A stretch of 64,000 nt of DNA, taken from positions 182,705 through 246,704 of the forward strand of contig NC_090621.1 of the NCBI RefSeq assembly GCF_004359215.1, read 5' to 3'. Origin of the DNA: Bremia lactucae. Its lineage: Eukaryota; Oomycota; Peronosporomycetes; Peronosporales; Peronosporaceae. A model generated the notes under the pieces. That model made no database searches, was not told where the DNA came from, and worked only from the letters and a program-made list of their open reading frames with translations. Position 1 is the stretch's first letter. Each line of letters starts with the position of its first letter. A program made the translations under genes and the position numbers. This document shows positions 55,311 through 64,000 of this stretch, in pieces.

Positions 55311-56110
55311 TGGGGGTTCCGGGAACCACATACTGTGTCACAAGACAATGGCCTTTACCAAGGGATCAGTGTGACGTGATTGACGGTTTCTTCCGTGCTA
55401 AGCACGAGGCTGGAATGGTACTAAAGAGCAAATCTCCTCACTCGACACCGACATTTTGTGTCAAAAAGCCAAATGGTAAATGGCGCATTGTACATGCTTA
55501 TAATAAGCTTAATGCTGTCACTATACCAGCACAAACCCCTATTCCTAGAAAGGATGTTCTTCAGAACAATATGGTGGGATGTACAATGTGCAGTGCATTG
55601 GACTTAGTCGATGGTTACTTTCAACTGCTCATTCGAGCTAGCGAAATACCACTTACAGCAGTTAGCACCCCAAGCGAGCGGCTGGTTATGCCACAAGGGC
55701 TTTTCAACGCCCCAACAACATTTAATCGTCTAGTGACGCAACTGTTTCGCCTCATCGAGGTTATGCACAGACTTATTTCGATGACATTTTTATCCATAGT
55801 CGTACGGAGCAGGGTCGGTCGGATATGAACACCATTTCGACCATTTGCGAGCAGTGCTCGAGTGCATGCGCACAAATAAATTGTATGCCAATGCATCTAA
55901 ATGGATTTTTGGCGCAGACGAAACTTATTTTTAGGATGCTTCATTGGAAAGCTAGGACTTCGAGCGGATCCCGCTAAGGTAAAATGCATAGTAGATTGGC
56001 CGGTTCCTAAAAATCAAAAGGATTTGCGTAAGTGGTTGGGTCTCTACAATTATTTACACAAATATAGCGAAAATTACGCTGATATGGCTAGGCCATTATT
56101 AAATCACCTT
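55311..56110 (+). pseudogene. Reverse transcriptase of D3
   Basis: TRQWPLPRDQCDVIDGFFRA, KSPHSTPTFCVKKPNGKWRI, MCSALDLVDGYFQLLIRASE, RLVMPQGLFNAPTTFNRLV. The catalytic YFDD lies at 55774-55785 and is followed by IFIHSR, one frame off after a small deletion near 55672. Connection block: DWPVPKNQKDLRKWLGLYNY, LHKYSENYADMARPL. Close to functional apart from the indels. Confidence 0.75.
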
Positions 56111-56720
56111 TAGAAAGATACAGAATGGTGCTGGATTAGCACCAAAAATAACGCTTTCGAGCTGTTAATGATAGTCTTACCCATGCCCCGATTCTGGCAC
56201 TGCCAAACCCAAATTGGCCTTTTAGTGTCGTCTGTGACGCATCAGATTGTGCCATTGGCAGTGCTCTGTTACAAACAGATGTTGATGGGCATGAACGTGT
56301 TATTGTGTTCCAGTCTAGACAGCTTAAGCTGCGGAAAAGAATTACCCAGTTCATGACAAAGAGTTACTTGCTATGAAGTATGCTCTCGTCAAATCCAGAG
56401 TTCATCTATTCGGCTCTAAGCCGTTCGTGATATATACAGATTATGCGTCAGTACGCACGGCGACTAAGTCGCCCCATCTCTCACAGAAAATGGCCCGATG
56501 GCTATCCTTTTCGCGGAATATAAGTTCGAGGTGAAGTATAAGCCCGGCAAGCAGAATGCTTTGGCCGATGCGTTATCACGCAGGCCGGATTATGAGCTTT
56601 CTCATTTATTGACTATCTCGTCGCCTTTTCCTAAATAAATCCGTTCGGCTTACGTCAAGGATGAACTTTGTGTAGCTCTGCTACAAACTCTCAAGAACTC
56701 TGATTCAGGTATTAAATTGC
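56111..56720 (+). pseudogene. RNase H of D3
   Basis: SVVCDASDCAIGSALLQTD at about 56225-56285, ALVKSRVHLFGSKPFVIYTD at 56380-56440, KYKPGKQNALADALSRRPDY at 56535-56600 (DALSR box intact). The YESRQL-type Glu and intervening part are frame-shifted near 56330. Confidence 0.65.
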
Positions 56721-57160
56721 CGTCACGTTTGCGTGCAAGGTAACATCGATCTTCTATCGATAACGACCTGTTGCTTTATTGCACGGACACTGCGGACCCT
56801 CCGCGTGTCGCTGTTCCTCGTGATGAGGATTTGAAATACCGAATTCTCTATGAGGCACACGATACTGTACTCGGTGATCATCTCGGTAGAGAAATGACCT
56901 ACGGTTCTATAAGCCAGAGTTATTGGTGGCCCAAATTTTATAAATGGGTCAGCACATATGTTCGCACATGTGAAACTTGTCAACGGTATAACCCTCGGCG
57001 CATGCTGCTGCGCCACTGGCGAGCCTTCCCGTTCCCAAAGGATGCTGGGAGTCCATTAGTATGGATTTTGTTTTTGGGCTACCGAAAGATTCAGCCGGTA
57101 ACTCCGGTATAGTGGTCTTTGTTGACCAATTAAGCAAAATGGCTGTGCATTAGCACAGCC
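56721..57160 (+). pseudogene. Integrase N-terminal part of D3
   Basis: 56771-57112: EDLKYRILYEAHDTVLGDHL with the His pair, VSTYVRTCETCQRYNP with the Cys pair: a complete HHCC domain. The next piece, MDFVFGLPKDS then IVVFVDQLSKMAVH, carries the first catalytic Asp. The rest of the core is missing because the element is cut here. Confidence 0.7.
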
Positions 57161-57283
57161 GCCGGCAGCTGACTCCATAGGGTGGTTAGTAATCACACTG
57201 TGATCTTGTGCAGTCGTACTAACGACCGTACCACAAGTGAGGCCATCGCACTCACTCGTAGCACATCCACACGCTTGTAGACG

Positions 57284-57736
57284 CTACAAGACGTTCATCA
57301 GATGGCCATCTGATGAACAAGTGGCAGGCATCTTAACGGATCGATGCTGCCAGCTGATCCTTGGCTCGTATTTTCTGAGCCAAGATAAACGTAGGATGAC
57401 ATCGAATTTGTCATCCAAATCCAGTACGATGAAATAATCATCGTACTGTTTATATTTTAACGTGTAGTGAAATTTCACAACGCGTTTCATTTCTGTTATC
57501 GATGCGCCTGTCGCTAGACGCACCGTCATCCTCGTTGGAGGGATGTCGCGCTCAACATTTTTGAGTCCACGATCCTCTAGTGACTGGCGACGAATAAAGT
57601 TATTCGACGCTTTGTAGTCCACTAGGGCTTTAAGTAACAAATCATTTGTCACTTTTAACTTCAAGGTGATGAGGGATACCTCATCACCAGGTGCAAAGAC
57701 ACATAATGATTGTGTGTCTGGAGCAACTTTTGTCAA
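57284..57736 (-). pseudogene. Protease of B5
   Basis: 150-codon open frame: TLKLKVTNDLLLKALVDYKA, SNNFIRRQSLEDRGLKNVER, ATGASITEMKRVVKFHYTL, IVLDLDDKFDVILRLSWLRK. The active-site box reads DYKA instead of DCGA: Asp is kept but the Gly is lost, so activity is doubtful. Confidence 0.7.
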
Positions 57737-57985
57737 GAGATTTGCAGATTCTCTTGAGAATGCTGGATCAGTAGGGCGTTGCGCCCCTACTGACCCCGAC
57801 CGTTTTTTGGCGGTCCGCTTCGCTGTTGCGATTTCGCAACAACGTCGGACCCGCGACCGTTGCCCTTTTTGGCATACGGTCTAAAATTACGTTCAGTACC
57901 TTTCGGTGCTGGGCGTGGGGCACTACACTCATGAGCGTAGTGTCCTAATTTTTGGCAGCGATGGCATTTCTGCGATCGCTTATTG

Positions 57986-58468
57986 NNNNNNNNNNNNNNN
58001 NNNNNNNNNNNNNNNNNNNNNNNNNNNNNNNNNNNNNNNNNNNNNNNNNNNNNNNNNNNNNNNNNNNNNNNNNNNNNNNNNNNNNNNNNNNNNNNNNNNN
58101 NNNNNNNNNNNNNNNNNNNNNNNNNNNNNNNNNNNNNNNNNNNNNNNNNNNNNNNNNNNNNNNNNNNNNNNNNNNNNNNNNNNNNNNNNNNNNNNNNNNN
58201 NNNNNNNNNNNNNNNNNNNNNNNNNNNNNNNNNNNNNNNNNNNNNNNNNNNNNNNNNNNNNNNNNNNNNNNNNNNNNNNNNNNNNNNNNNNNNNNNNNNN
58301 NNNNNNNNNNNNNNNNNNNNNNNNNNNNNNNNNNNNNNNNNNNNNNNNNNNNNNNNNNNNNNNNNNNNNNNNNNNNNNNNNNNNNNNNNNNNNNNNNNNN
58401 NNNNNNNNNNNNNNNNNNNNNNNNNNNNNNNNNNNNNNNNNNNNNNNNNNNNNNNNNNNNNNNNNNNN
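57986..58468. other. Assembly gap (run of N)
   Basis: 483 undetermined bases in element B5. The roughly 350 bp before the gap (57630-57985) and after it (58469-58822) are near-identical direct copies. Confidence 0.98.
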
Positions 58469-59741
58469 AGTGACAAATCATTTGTCACTTTTAACTTCAA
58501 GGTGATGAGGGATACCTCATCACCAGGTGCAGAGACACATAATGATTGTGTGTCTGGAGCAACTTTAGTCAAGAGATTTGCAAATTCTCTTGAGGTTGCT
58601 GGATCAGTAGGGCGTTGCGCCCCTACTGACCCTGACCGTTTTTTGGCGGTCCGCTTCGCTGTTGCGATTTCGCAACAACGTCGGACCCGCGACCGTTGCC
58701 CTTTTTGGCATACGGTCTAAAATTACGTTCAGTACCTTTCGGTGCAGGGCGTGGGGCACTACACTCATGAGCGTAGTGTCCTAATTTTTGGCAGCGATGG
58801 CATTTCTGCAGTCGCTTATTGCTCGAAAAGCGAGGTCTCTTGCTTTCGACGTAAGAGAGGTCCATGGGTTCTGGACCTCCCAACTCGTGTCGTCTTGGAG
58901 GACGATACGATGACAATTAGCTTGAGCCTGTCTCAAGCTAAATCCGCAACGGATATTGCTTCTTCAAGCATGTCCAGTTCCAAGCGGAGCAGGTGTTCCT
59001 TACGGGATCATCCGTAAGACCTTGCATGTACACCGTAATCAACGTTTGTTCATGGACTGGATTATTTTGTTATACAAATCGCTAAGTGTCGTATGTGCTG
59101 GGCATATGCGTGAACATGACCCTTGCCTTGCTTGAGTTTCAGAGGCTCTGAACGAGCTCTGAACTCAGCCCTTTTTTTTGGCAATTCAAACGTCTGTTTG
59201 AGCCGGGCTTTAAAAGCCCTAGCGACCCAAAGATATGTGGGTCGCGCAACGTAAGGCCCAATGCCCAAGTTTTGGCACGACCTGCCAAATTTGATTGAGC
59301 AAATGCGACTTGCATTTGCTCGTCGACAATGTGACGTGCCCTTATGGCATTGTCCAACTCGACAAACCATCTTAAGAGGGAGTCTTCTATGACTCCTTTA
59401 TACTTAGAGATGTCAATCTTTAAAGTTTCGGGACGACGCGTGTGCGTCATCCCAGGTACAGGGGTATGTACCTGTTGTAACCTCAACAGCTCTGCCTGTT
59501 GAGAGCCTTGCTGAATCAGCAAGGCTACCTTCTCCTTCATCTCGTCAAGTTCATGTTGTATGAACTTGGCGATAGCTGAATGGAAGGCATCTGTGTCCAA
59601 ACCGGACAGCATGGCCAAGATGGCATCGTTTCCTACGGTCGAAATCATGCGTTCGACCGCACTCCTTCTCGTGTCACTTTGAAAGGAGTAGCTGTCACGC
59701 GAAACGTAATGCGTGTTCCCATTATTTTCTAACATGTCCAT
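58469..59741 (-). pseudogene. Gag of B5
   Basis: Starts MDMLENNGNTHYVSRDSYSF at 59741. 59139-59741 is open for 200 codons: SAVERMISTVGNDAILAMLS, LLRWFVELDNAIRARHIVDE, AGRAKTWALGLTLRDP. A frameshift at a T/A run near 59170 follows, then HVHAYAQHIRHL (59095-59125). 58623-58916: MDLSYVESKRPRFSSNKR and a CX2CX4HX4C knuckle (CHRCQKLGHYAHEC, about 58765-58806). Only one or two indels from intact. Confidence 0.75.
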
Positions 59742-59773
59742 GTTAGATGAAGGAAGTGTGGTCCTTGGACGGA

Positions 59774-59791
59774 CTACAGAGTGCTACCAGG
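59774..59791 (-). other. Primer-binding site of B5
   Basis: CCTGGTAGCACTCTGTAG on the minus strand directly after the LTR; same string as at 1831. Confidence 0.55.
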
Positions 59792-60245
59792 TGTAACGGG
59801 GCACTACGACTTGTACTGGGGCTTCAGTACATGTCCACTTTGCACTGCTTCAGTTGCGAGTGGTGCCTTACGTCACTTCACGTACGCTAGTACGTGCAGA
59901 GGAAGACTTCTCTTTAAGACAACTAACTTAAAGAGGGTTAAATGAAAACTGTATGAATGTAATTAAGTTTCTCTTCTTTGTATCTGTTAATGCTAACTTA
60001 ATTATAAACTAATACTAAACATGCAATTGAAATATTATCTTTCTTATCTGTCTCTCTCTTTTGTTTACATCTACAGTTGATTAGTCTAGGGGATGAATAA
60101 ATATATTGGTCTATACCTATAATGGATAAGATTTCTGAAAATTACATTATAAAGTAATATCCTCCAAATATTATCTACCCTTTAGATAATATATTAGTTA
60201 ACAACCATTAAGTGTTAATTTCATGTAACGATACACCCCGTTACA
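59792..60245 (-). repeat. Family B LTR, complete
   Basis: Minus strand start TGTAACGGGGTGTATCG at 60245, end TGCCCCGTTACA at 59792; 454 bp. Its terminal inverted repeat is intact (TGTAACGGGG/CCCCGTTACA). Next to the CRN 2 upstream region. Confidence 0.85.
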
Positions 60246-60600
60246 CCAAATGCTTTCATGCACAAAAGTACAGACCTGGGAGATTCATGTTCTTCTTCTC
60301 CTCAAGAATGTGAACATTATACATCCGCACAGCAATCCGCTTAGCAATAATAATTAAGCTTGCCGGTGACTAATACAGAAGTTTATGTTTTCACGTTCTT
60401 CTCTTACCAATTTACTGATGGGCATCGAGATATTGTAATTTCACCCGTTGTGGTCTCGGACTAATCCTTTTCATTTTTCAAATGTTGTCATTAAACTGAG
60501 TAGAATGTGCTCAATACAACCAAGTCGTTTAACAATAACCTTCATGTCAGTTTCCTTAACCCAATCTGACCTGAAGTTTAATTTGCCAACTCCAACAAGG
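60246..60600 (+). other. Upstream region of CRN gene 2
   Basis: About 355 bp between the B LTR and the CRN start. 60341-60480 is shared with the orphan flank at 1180-1342. Contains the initiator (next entry). No TATA box obvious. An in-frame upstream ATG exists at 60448, but its residues do not resemble a CRN start, so 60601 is preferred. Confidence 0.6.
60471..60483 (+). promoter_or_regulatory. Oomycete-type initiator of CRN gene 2
   Basis: TCATTTTTCAAAT fits the oomycete initiator consensus (TCATTYYNCAWTT) at all but one position. It lies about 120 bp before the chosen ATG. Also present in the orphan flank at 1332, deleted in CRN pseudogene 1. Confidence 0.5.
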
Positions 60601-62696
60601 ATGGTTTTGCTATTCTGTGCGATTGTTGATGTCAAGGGCCCCGCGTTTTCAGTGCAGTTGGACGAGAACGATACAATCGATGCACTAAAAAAGGAGATAA
60701 AGAAGGAGAGCGAGGACATCACGGTTCCCGCAAAAAATCTCCAGCTCTTTCTGGCAAAGAAAGACAATGGCCTCGGTCCGTGGTTGACGATTTCTGAAGT
60801 GCACGAAGGTGTGGAGGACGCTAGTGGCTTTAAGAGTCTACTATTTGAGGACGAGAAGCTACGAGACGTTGGGCTGGCTAGAGGCCAAGTGGTCGAAGTG
60901 AGTGCTGAACTAAGAGCTGTTGGAAAGGGTTTTTGTCACGTGCTGGTGCAGTTGCCGGACCGAGGCTCCACGTGGCAGCTGCTTCACAATAAGTGCCCTC
61001 CACTGGCAATTGAACATAATAATCCTCTCGTACGCATTCCCACTGCCTACACTGTTGGCAGTGGTGTTGCTGCTGACGAAGGGAAGGATTTACTCTTGTA
61101 TCGCCGCTCCCAGCTCATCGAGGAGTGGCAAACCCTTAACACGTGCGTGTGTAACTCTTTTGCGGAGCTGTGGATCGTGGGCCCACCTGGAACGGGCAAA
61201 TCCTGCGCGGCATTTGCATTTGCTTGCTCTTTGGACCGAACGGACTGGGACGTTGTGTGGGTTCATTTGCCAAAGGACAGTATTTCCATGGTGAAATGTA
61301 TTCTCTTTCGTGGAGCAAACGAGAAGTGGTTTTGCGAGATTACATCCGATGAGCTGGACACAGTATTGCAAAGTTTAAAGAAAAAGACGATATTATTCGT
61401 CGATGGGTATATGAGAGATACTGAAAGCGGAGAGTATATTGGAAAGTCATGCATTGCATGGCGAGCAAAAACAGAGGGATCGTCATCGCCTGGTCTGGGT
61501 CAGTTCAATGGCCACACATTCGAAGGACGATGTACAAGACCAATGCGATGTTATTTCAACTAATGCAGACGCATTTCGTTTGAGAACCACTGCAAGGCTT
61601 CCCGAAGAAGCTTTGCTTTTAGAGGTTAAGGACGTGATGCTGTTTAAGCTCATGTCACGGACGTTTGAGGAATACGAAATGGCATTGAAGCTTGACGAAT
61701 TTTTCGAACACGTTAAGAGTAAATTCACTAATACGCTTCAACCGGTGCCGTGGGAAGAACGTAAACAACTGTTGGAAGACAAATATTTTGTTGCAGGTGG
61801 ATGTGCGCGGTATATGTTTGCCTACTCGGTATCGGAAGCAATCACTGAATTGGATGCTGCTATATATTCGATAAGTAACATCACTGACTTCACTGAGGGC
61901 CATCCCTTGCGTTGTCTCAAAGAAAATCGTCCATCGACTTTTCTCTTGCTTTCGTGATCCCACCGGCTTAGATACTTGTATTGTGAGCTCCTATGTGGCA
62001 AGGAAATATGTAAAAATACTTGGACCTGACTTCGTTCAAAAAATTGCTACATCCCTCTCACGCAATCCGTGGATGGACGGACAGTTCTTTGAATTGTGGT
62101 TTTTTTCGACGCTCCAGTATGGCGGGGTTCAGTGTTTCAAACTTGGCGACAATGGAGAAACATTTGTTCATGATACATGGAAAACGAATGATGTGCCGTT
62201 TTTCGACCCAAAGGGTTACATTCCGTTGAACCAGACGAAGCAATGGCTTGAACCTCGATCATGGAACCGAGGAGGTTACGACGCGGTGTACGTGAAAAGT
62301 AGTTACAACAGTACAGGAGCTTCAAATGGGCTCGTTCGGTTTGTTCAAATAACGCGCGCGGACAAACACTCCTTCAAAGCCCATTATCTGGCATTGCTCC
62401 TAGTCAAACTGACCAATTTCTTACGGGCTCATCAGTCTCAGACGGTGGAGGTGTATTTTGTCGTTCCAAAACGGATACTACCCATATTTAAACTTGATGT
62501 TGATGTAGCGCAAGTGCGAAAGGACGTCGTGCAGGCTGCAGGCCTAATTGCGGATGATACATGCGTTATCATTGATGTTGTCGGAGTGAATTACGAGGAA
62601 TTTCGTCTTTATGACCATCTGGATCGACTTGAAACAAAGCGTTTTAGAGGTGCTCTAAGTGGCTACGGAGTCAGTCTGTTGCCGCTCATGTGCTAG
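60601..62696 (+). pseudogene. Crinkler (CRN) effector gene 2, two frameshifts
   Basis: CRN effector of the header plus NTPase plus nuclease type. Start at 60601 ([17 protein letters not shown]). Header residues 1-112, with LQLFLAK at 47-53, ending in HVLVQLP (113-119), the classical junction. P-loop domain: Walker A GPPGTGKS (194-201, 61180-61203) and Walker B ILFVD (264-268). One extra base near 61462-61474, in an A run, shifts to the frame 61439-61957 (FEEYEMALKLDEFFEHVKS). A second shift near 61925 leads to 61983-62696: the nuclease-like part with GGYDAVYV and FVQITRADKHS, a D...QxT pattern seen in PD-(D/E)xK-type CRN ends. Intronless. If the two single-base shifts are sequencing errors the gene could be intact. 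Family knowledge: CRNs enter plant cells and act in the nucleus; the NTPase/nuclease activity here is inference. Confidence 0.85.
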
Positions 62697-63000
62697 TGTG
62701 GCACGGCAACACGGCGTAAATCCAAAGTAGTTCCACACATCAGTAATTATCGAATCGATTTGCTACGATTTTTCAAACCTATTGTTTCTGATTAATATGA
62801 TGCTGCATAAGTGTTGTTGACTGGCTTACAGCGAGTGCTATTTCTCGACACAAAAGTTTCGGCGTGAGCCGTGTTGTTCCTGAATCGAACTTTGAAATGA
62901 TCGTAATACGATGCGACTCGAAAGACAATGCTTGACTATTCTATGTCTTATAATTGCCATGGTTTTGACTCATTCGTTATTTGGCAAAGGTATAAGTTTA
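62697..63000 (+). other. 3' flank of CRN gene 2
   Basis: Reference copy of the CRN 3' flank: GGCACGGCAACACGGCG, TTTGCTACGATTTTTCAAAC, AGCGAGTGCTATTTCTCGAC, CGTGAGCCGTGTTGTTCCTG, ATGATCGTAATACGATGCGA, CATTCGTTATTTGGCAAAGG. Parts of it recur at 1343, 9613, 13393 (inverted), 28538 and 51509. Confidence 0.7.
62900..62912 (+). other. Small conserved hairpin in CRN 3' flank
   Basis: ATCGTAATACGAT, a 5-bp stem with a 3-base loop, is kept at 9667-9679, 51591-51603 and (one change, inverted) 13468-13480, where much of the surrounding sequence has drifted. It may be a 3' UTR or termination element; that is speculation. Confidence 0.3.
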
Positions 63001-63037
63001 ATTATTGAAAGTTGGTTCTATTTTACGATACAGCCAA
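63001..63037 (+). pseudogene. CRN header fragment, left of the C LTR
   Basis: GTTGG and then ACGATACAGCC correspond to the DNA coding [10 protein letters not shown] in CRN gene 2 (60656-60680). Continues at 63907. Too short to judge alone; the join across the LTR makes it convincing. Confidence 0.5.
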
Positions 63038-63906
63038 TGTAACGAGGTGTCCGTTACATAAGTATTATTTCTATAAGAGGAATAATAAATATTTTTTTCC
63101 ATGAGAAGAAATAAATAAAGAAGTGCAAATTATAATATTTAATAATTTTGACTTTGTTTGTATTGCACCGCTAAGAAATGAAGGTAACATGGTTTGGGAC
63201 TAATGTAATTGCTCATAGTGGTTAAGACGTGGGTATAATGTTCTACCAACTTGGCGCGAGTTCAATTCCGACATGGGTAAAGTTGATACCGGTATCTGGT
63301 GTTTAGGGTTCACCAGGGCTTCGCTCCCCCGAAGTCACGTCCCCTGCCATCTTTATATCTCGTCTTTAGGTTATCATTTGTAAGAACTGTTTTTACTTAG
63401 CGTAACTACCAACCTGCTTGGACCAATCAATGAGGGTAAGAAAATGAGTGGAGCAGAAAAGTGTTAGACAAATTTAACTCAATAAATATCACTTCGGATT
63501 TTGTCCTCTACTCCACAGTTATCTAATCAACAGACTTAAATAGTTTCATCAATAATAAAATTTAAATAATTGATTGGTTAATTTATGTCAAAATCAACCC
63601 CGCTAATCATTTCAAGACACGATTGTGCGGTGCGCAAGGAAACGCCATACTTAGTCAGATATTAATATAATAAGTTCAGGAGAAGATAGAAGATCGTTAA
63701 GTAGAAAACTAATTATTCGAATACAGTTTTACTTTTCCATAATTTCAAATTTGTTGAATTACCGTTGGTAGCTAAAGACCCTTAGCTACCTAGAAACCTT
63801 CCTCTGTACTCTTGTGTACGTGAAGTTTCGAGGCAACCTTCTTAAACTGTAACCAGTGTAAGATTAACTAGTACTTACCAGTACTCGTGAAAGGTGCCCT
63901 GTTACA
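63038..63906 (+). repeat. Family C solo LTR with an internal insert
   Basis: Starts TGTAACGAGGTGTCCG and ends GTGCCCTGTTACA. Bracketed by GCCAA (63033-63037) and GCCGA (63907-63911), a 5-bp target duplication with one change. No internal element sequence, so it is a solo LTR. It is 869 bp long against about 505 bp for the other C LTRs because of foreign DNA at 63155-63570. Confidence 0.8.
63155..63570 (+). mobile_element. SINE-like insert with tRNA-type promoter
   Basis: About 415 bp foreign to the C LTR. It has a pol III A box TAGTGGTTAAGACG (63216-63229) and a B box GTTCAATTC (63260-63268), spaced 44 bp as in a tRNA. A non-tRNA body follows (GATACCGGTATC near 63285-63296, CACCAGGGCTTCGCTCCCCC near 63311-63330). 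Oomycetes carry tRNA-related SINEs. The acceptor and T stems do not pair, so it is not a working tRNA. Ends are approximate; no clear target repeat was found. Confidence 0.5.
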
Positions 63907-63945
63907 GCCGATGTGCTGAAAAATGATAATAAGAAGGAGAGCGAG
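63907..63945 (+). pseudogene. CRN header fragment, right of the C LTR
   Basis: GATGTGCTGAAAAATGATAA and AAGAAGGAGAGCGAG match CRN gene 2 at 60678-60714, the [12 protein letters not shown] part of the header just before LFLAK. Cut at 63946 by a B LTR. With 63001-63037 it shows that a further CRN copy once lay here. Confidence 0.65.
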
Positions 63946-64000
63946 TCTAACGGGGTGTATCGTTACATGAAATTAACACTTAAAGGTTGTTAATTAATAT
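63946..64000 (+). repeat. Family B LTR start, running off the window
   Basis: TCTAACGGGGTGTATCGTTACATGA then TTAACACTTAAAGGTTGTTA: the first 55 bp of a B LTR (TG changed to TC at the tip). Inserted into the CRN header right after the GAAGGAGAGCGAG block. Confidence 0.75.

Larger units (their letters stand above)
53286..57160 (+). mobile_element. Family D Ty3/gypsy element (D3), 3' end lost
   Basis: Order: primer site, gag, Tyr-type knuckle, protease with intact DSGA, connector with a 120-bp tandem duplication, RT, RNase H, HHCC, and the first Asp of the integrase core. It ends at about 57160 where a B element in the opposite orientation starts. It is the reference copy for family D in this window. 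Each domain still has frameshifts. Confidence 0.8.
57161..60245 (-). mobile_element. Family B element 5' part (B5)
   Basis: Minus strand: complete LTR, primer site, gag, protease, start of connector, then truncation against D3 at about 57160. It contains an assembly gap whose two sides carry the same 350 bp, so the internal structure shown may be false. The best copy for the B LTR and gag start. Confidence 0.75.

Noticed and set aside
57787..58572. Long frames through the second gap (both strands)
   Set aside because: Artefacts of translating N; only the known residues at the edges match gag.
60448..60600. Upstream ATG at 60448 as the CRN start
   Set aside because: The 51 extra residues have no CRN or signal-peptide character, and the orthologous position in the other copy is not conserved; [10 protein letters not shown] at 60601 fits the family start.
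61455..61480. Short intron in CRN gene 2 explaining the frame change
   Set aside because: Alignment with CRN pseudogene 1 needs only a single extra base there; CRN genes are usually intronless.
63209..63281. Functional tRNA gene
   Set aside because: A and B boxes are well placed, but acceptor and T stems do not pair and the anticodon loop is irregular. Fits a tRNA-derived SINE better.

Overview
The window looks like the genome of a plant-pathogenic oomycete (Peronosporales: a downy mildew or Phytophthora relative). The evidence is two copies of a Crinkler (CRN) effector gene, each with an N-terminal ubiquitin-like header, a P-loop NTPase domain and a nuclease-like C-terminus. One copy carries an LFLAK motif and an oomycete-type initiator upstream. 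The rest of the 64 kb is a mosaic of Ty3/gypsy LTR retrotransposons, many nested, truncated or inverted, plus one tRNA-related SINE-like insert. No bacterial or host housekeeping gene was recognised, and no coding sequence other than retroelement or CRN sequence was identified. Species cannot be fixed from this sequence alone.

I call the LTR families A, B, C and D. A: LTR starts TGTAACGGGC; gag with a KFDGT block and a CX2CX4HX4C knuckle; chromodomain. B: LTR starts TGTAACGGGGTGTATCG; gag starts MDML; CX2CX4HX4C knuckle; chromodomain. C: LTR starts TGTAAYGGGTGT and has B-like internal DNA. D: LTR ends CTCCGCTACA; the knuckle has Tyr in place of His.

Layout: 1-1179 A element, minus. 1180-9840 a CRN locus whose coding part is gone; its 3' flank carries a solo A LTR, itself holding a B element (1648-9456). 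9841-13589 D, B and A fragments and an inverted CRN 3' flank. 13590-17965 a scrambled composite between inverted C LTRs. 18305-26168 the most complete A element, minus. 26169-28800 CRN pseudogene 1. 28801-40040 broken A fragments in both orientations. 40041-44414 a possible copia trace and a B fragment, minus. 44415-49935 D LTR, unassigned DNA and D fragments. 49936-51830 3' end of an A element and another CRN 3' flank. 52803-57160 D element. 57161-60245 B element 5' part, minus. 60246-62995 CRN gene 2. 63001-64000 start of a further CRN copy broken by a C LTR and a B LTR. Assembly gaps lie at 4241-4935 and 57986-58468.

Two themes stand out. First, the window is an eroded CRN cluster: flanks or pieces of at least six CRN loci can be traced, all bordered or cut by LTR elements. 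Second, the A family carries a long reading frame on the strand opposite to gag-pol, starting about 125 bp inside the 3' LTR. Its peptide blocks (MPPKRG, LMPPPSxW, EIMGDTV, HLLAAAYP) recur in four diverged copies. The B family has an analogous antisense frame of about 477 codons. This antisense gene is the best candidate here for something not commonly described. All protein assignments are by eye from motifs; nothing was searched against a database.
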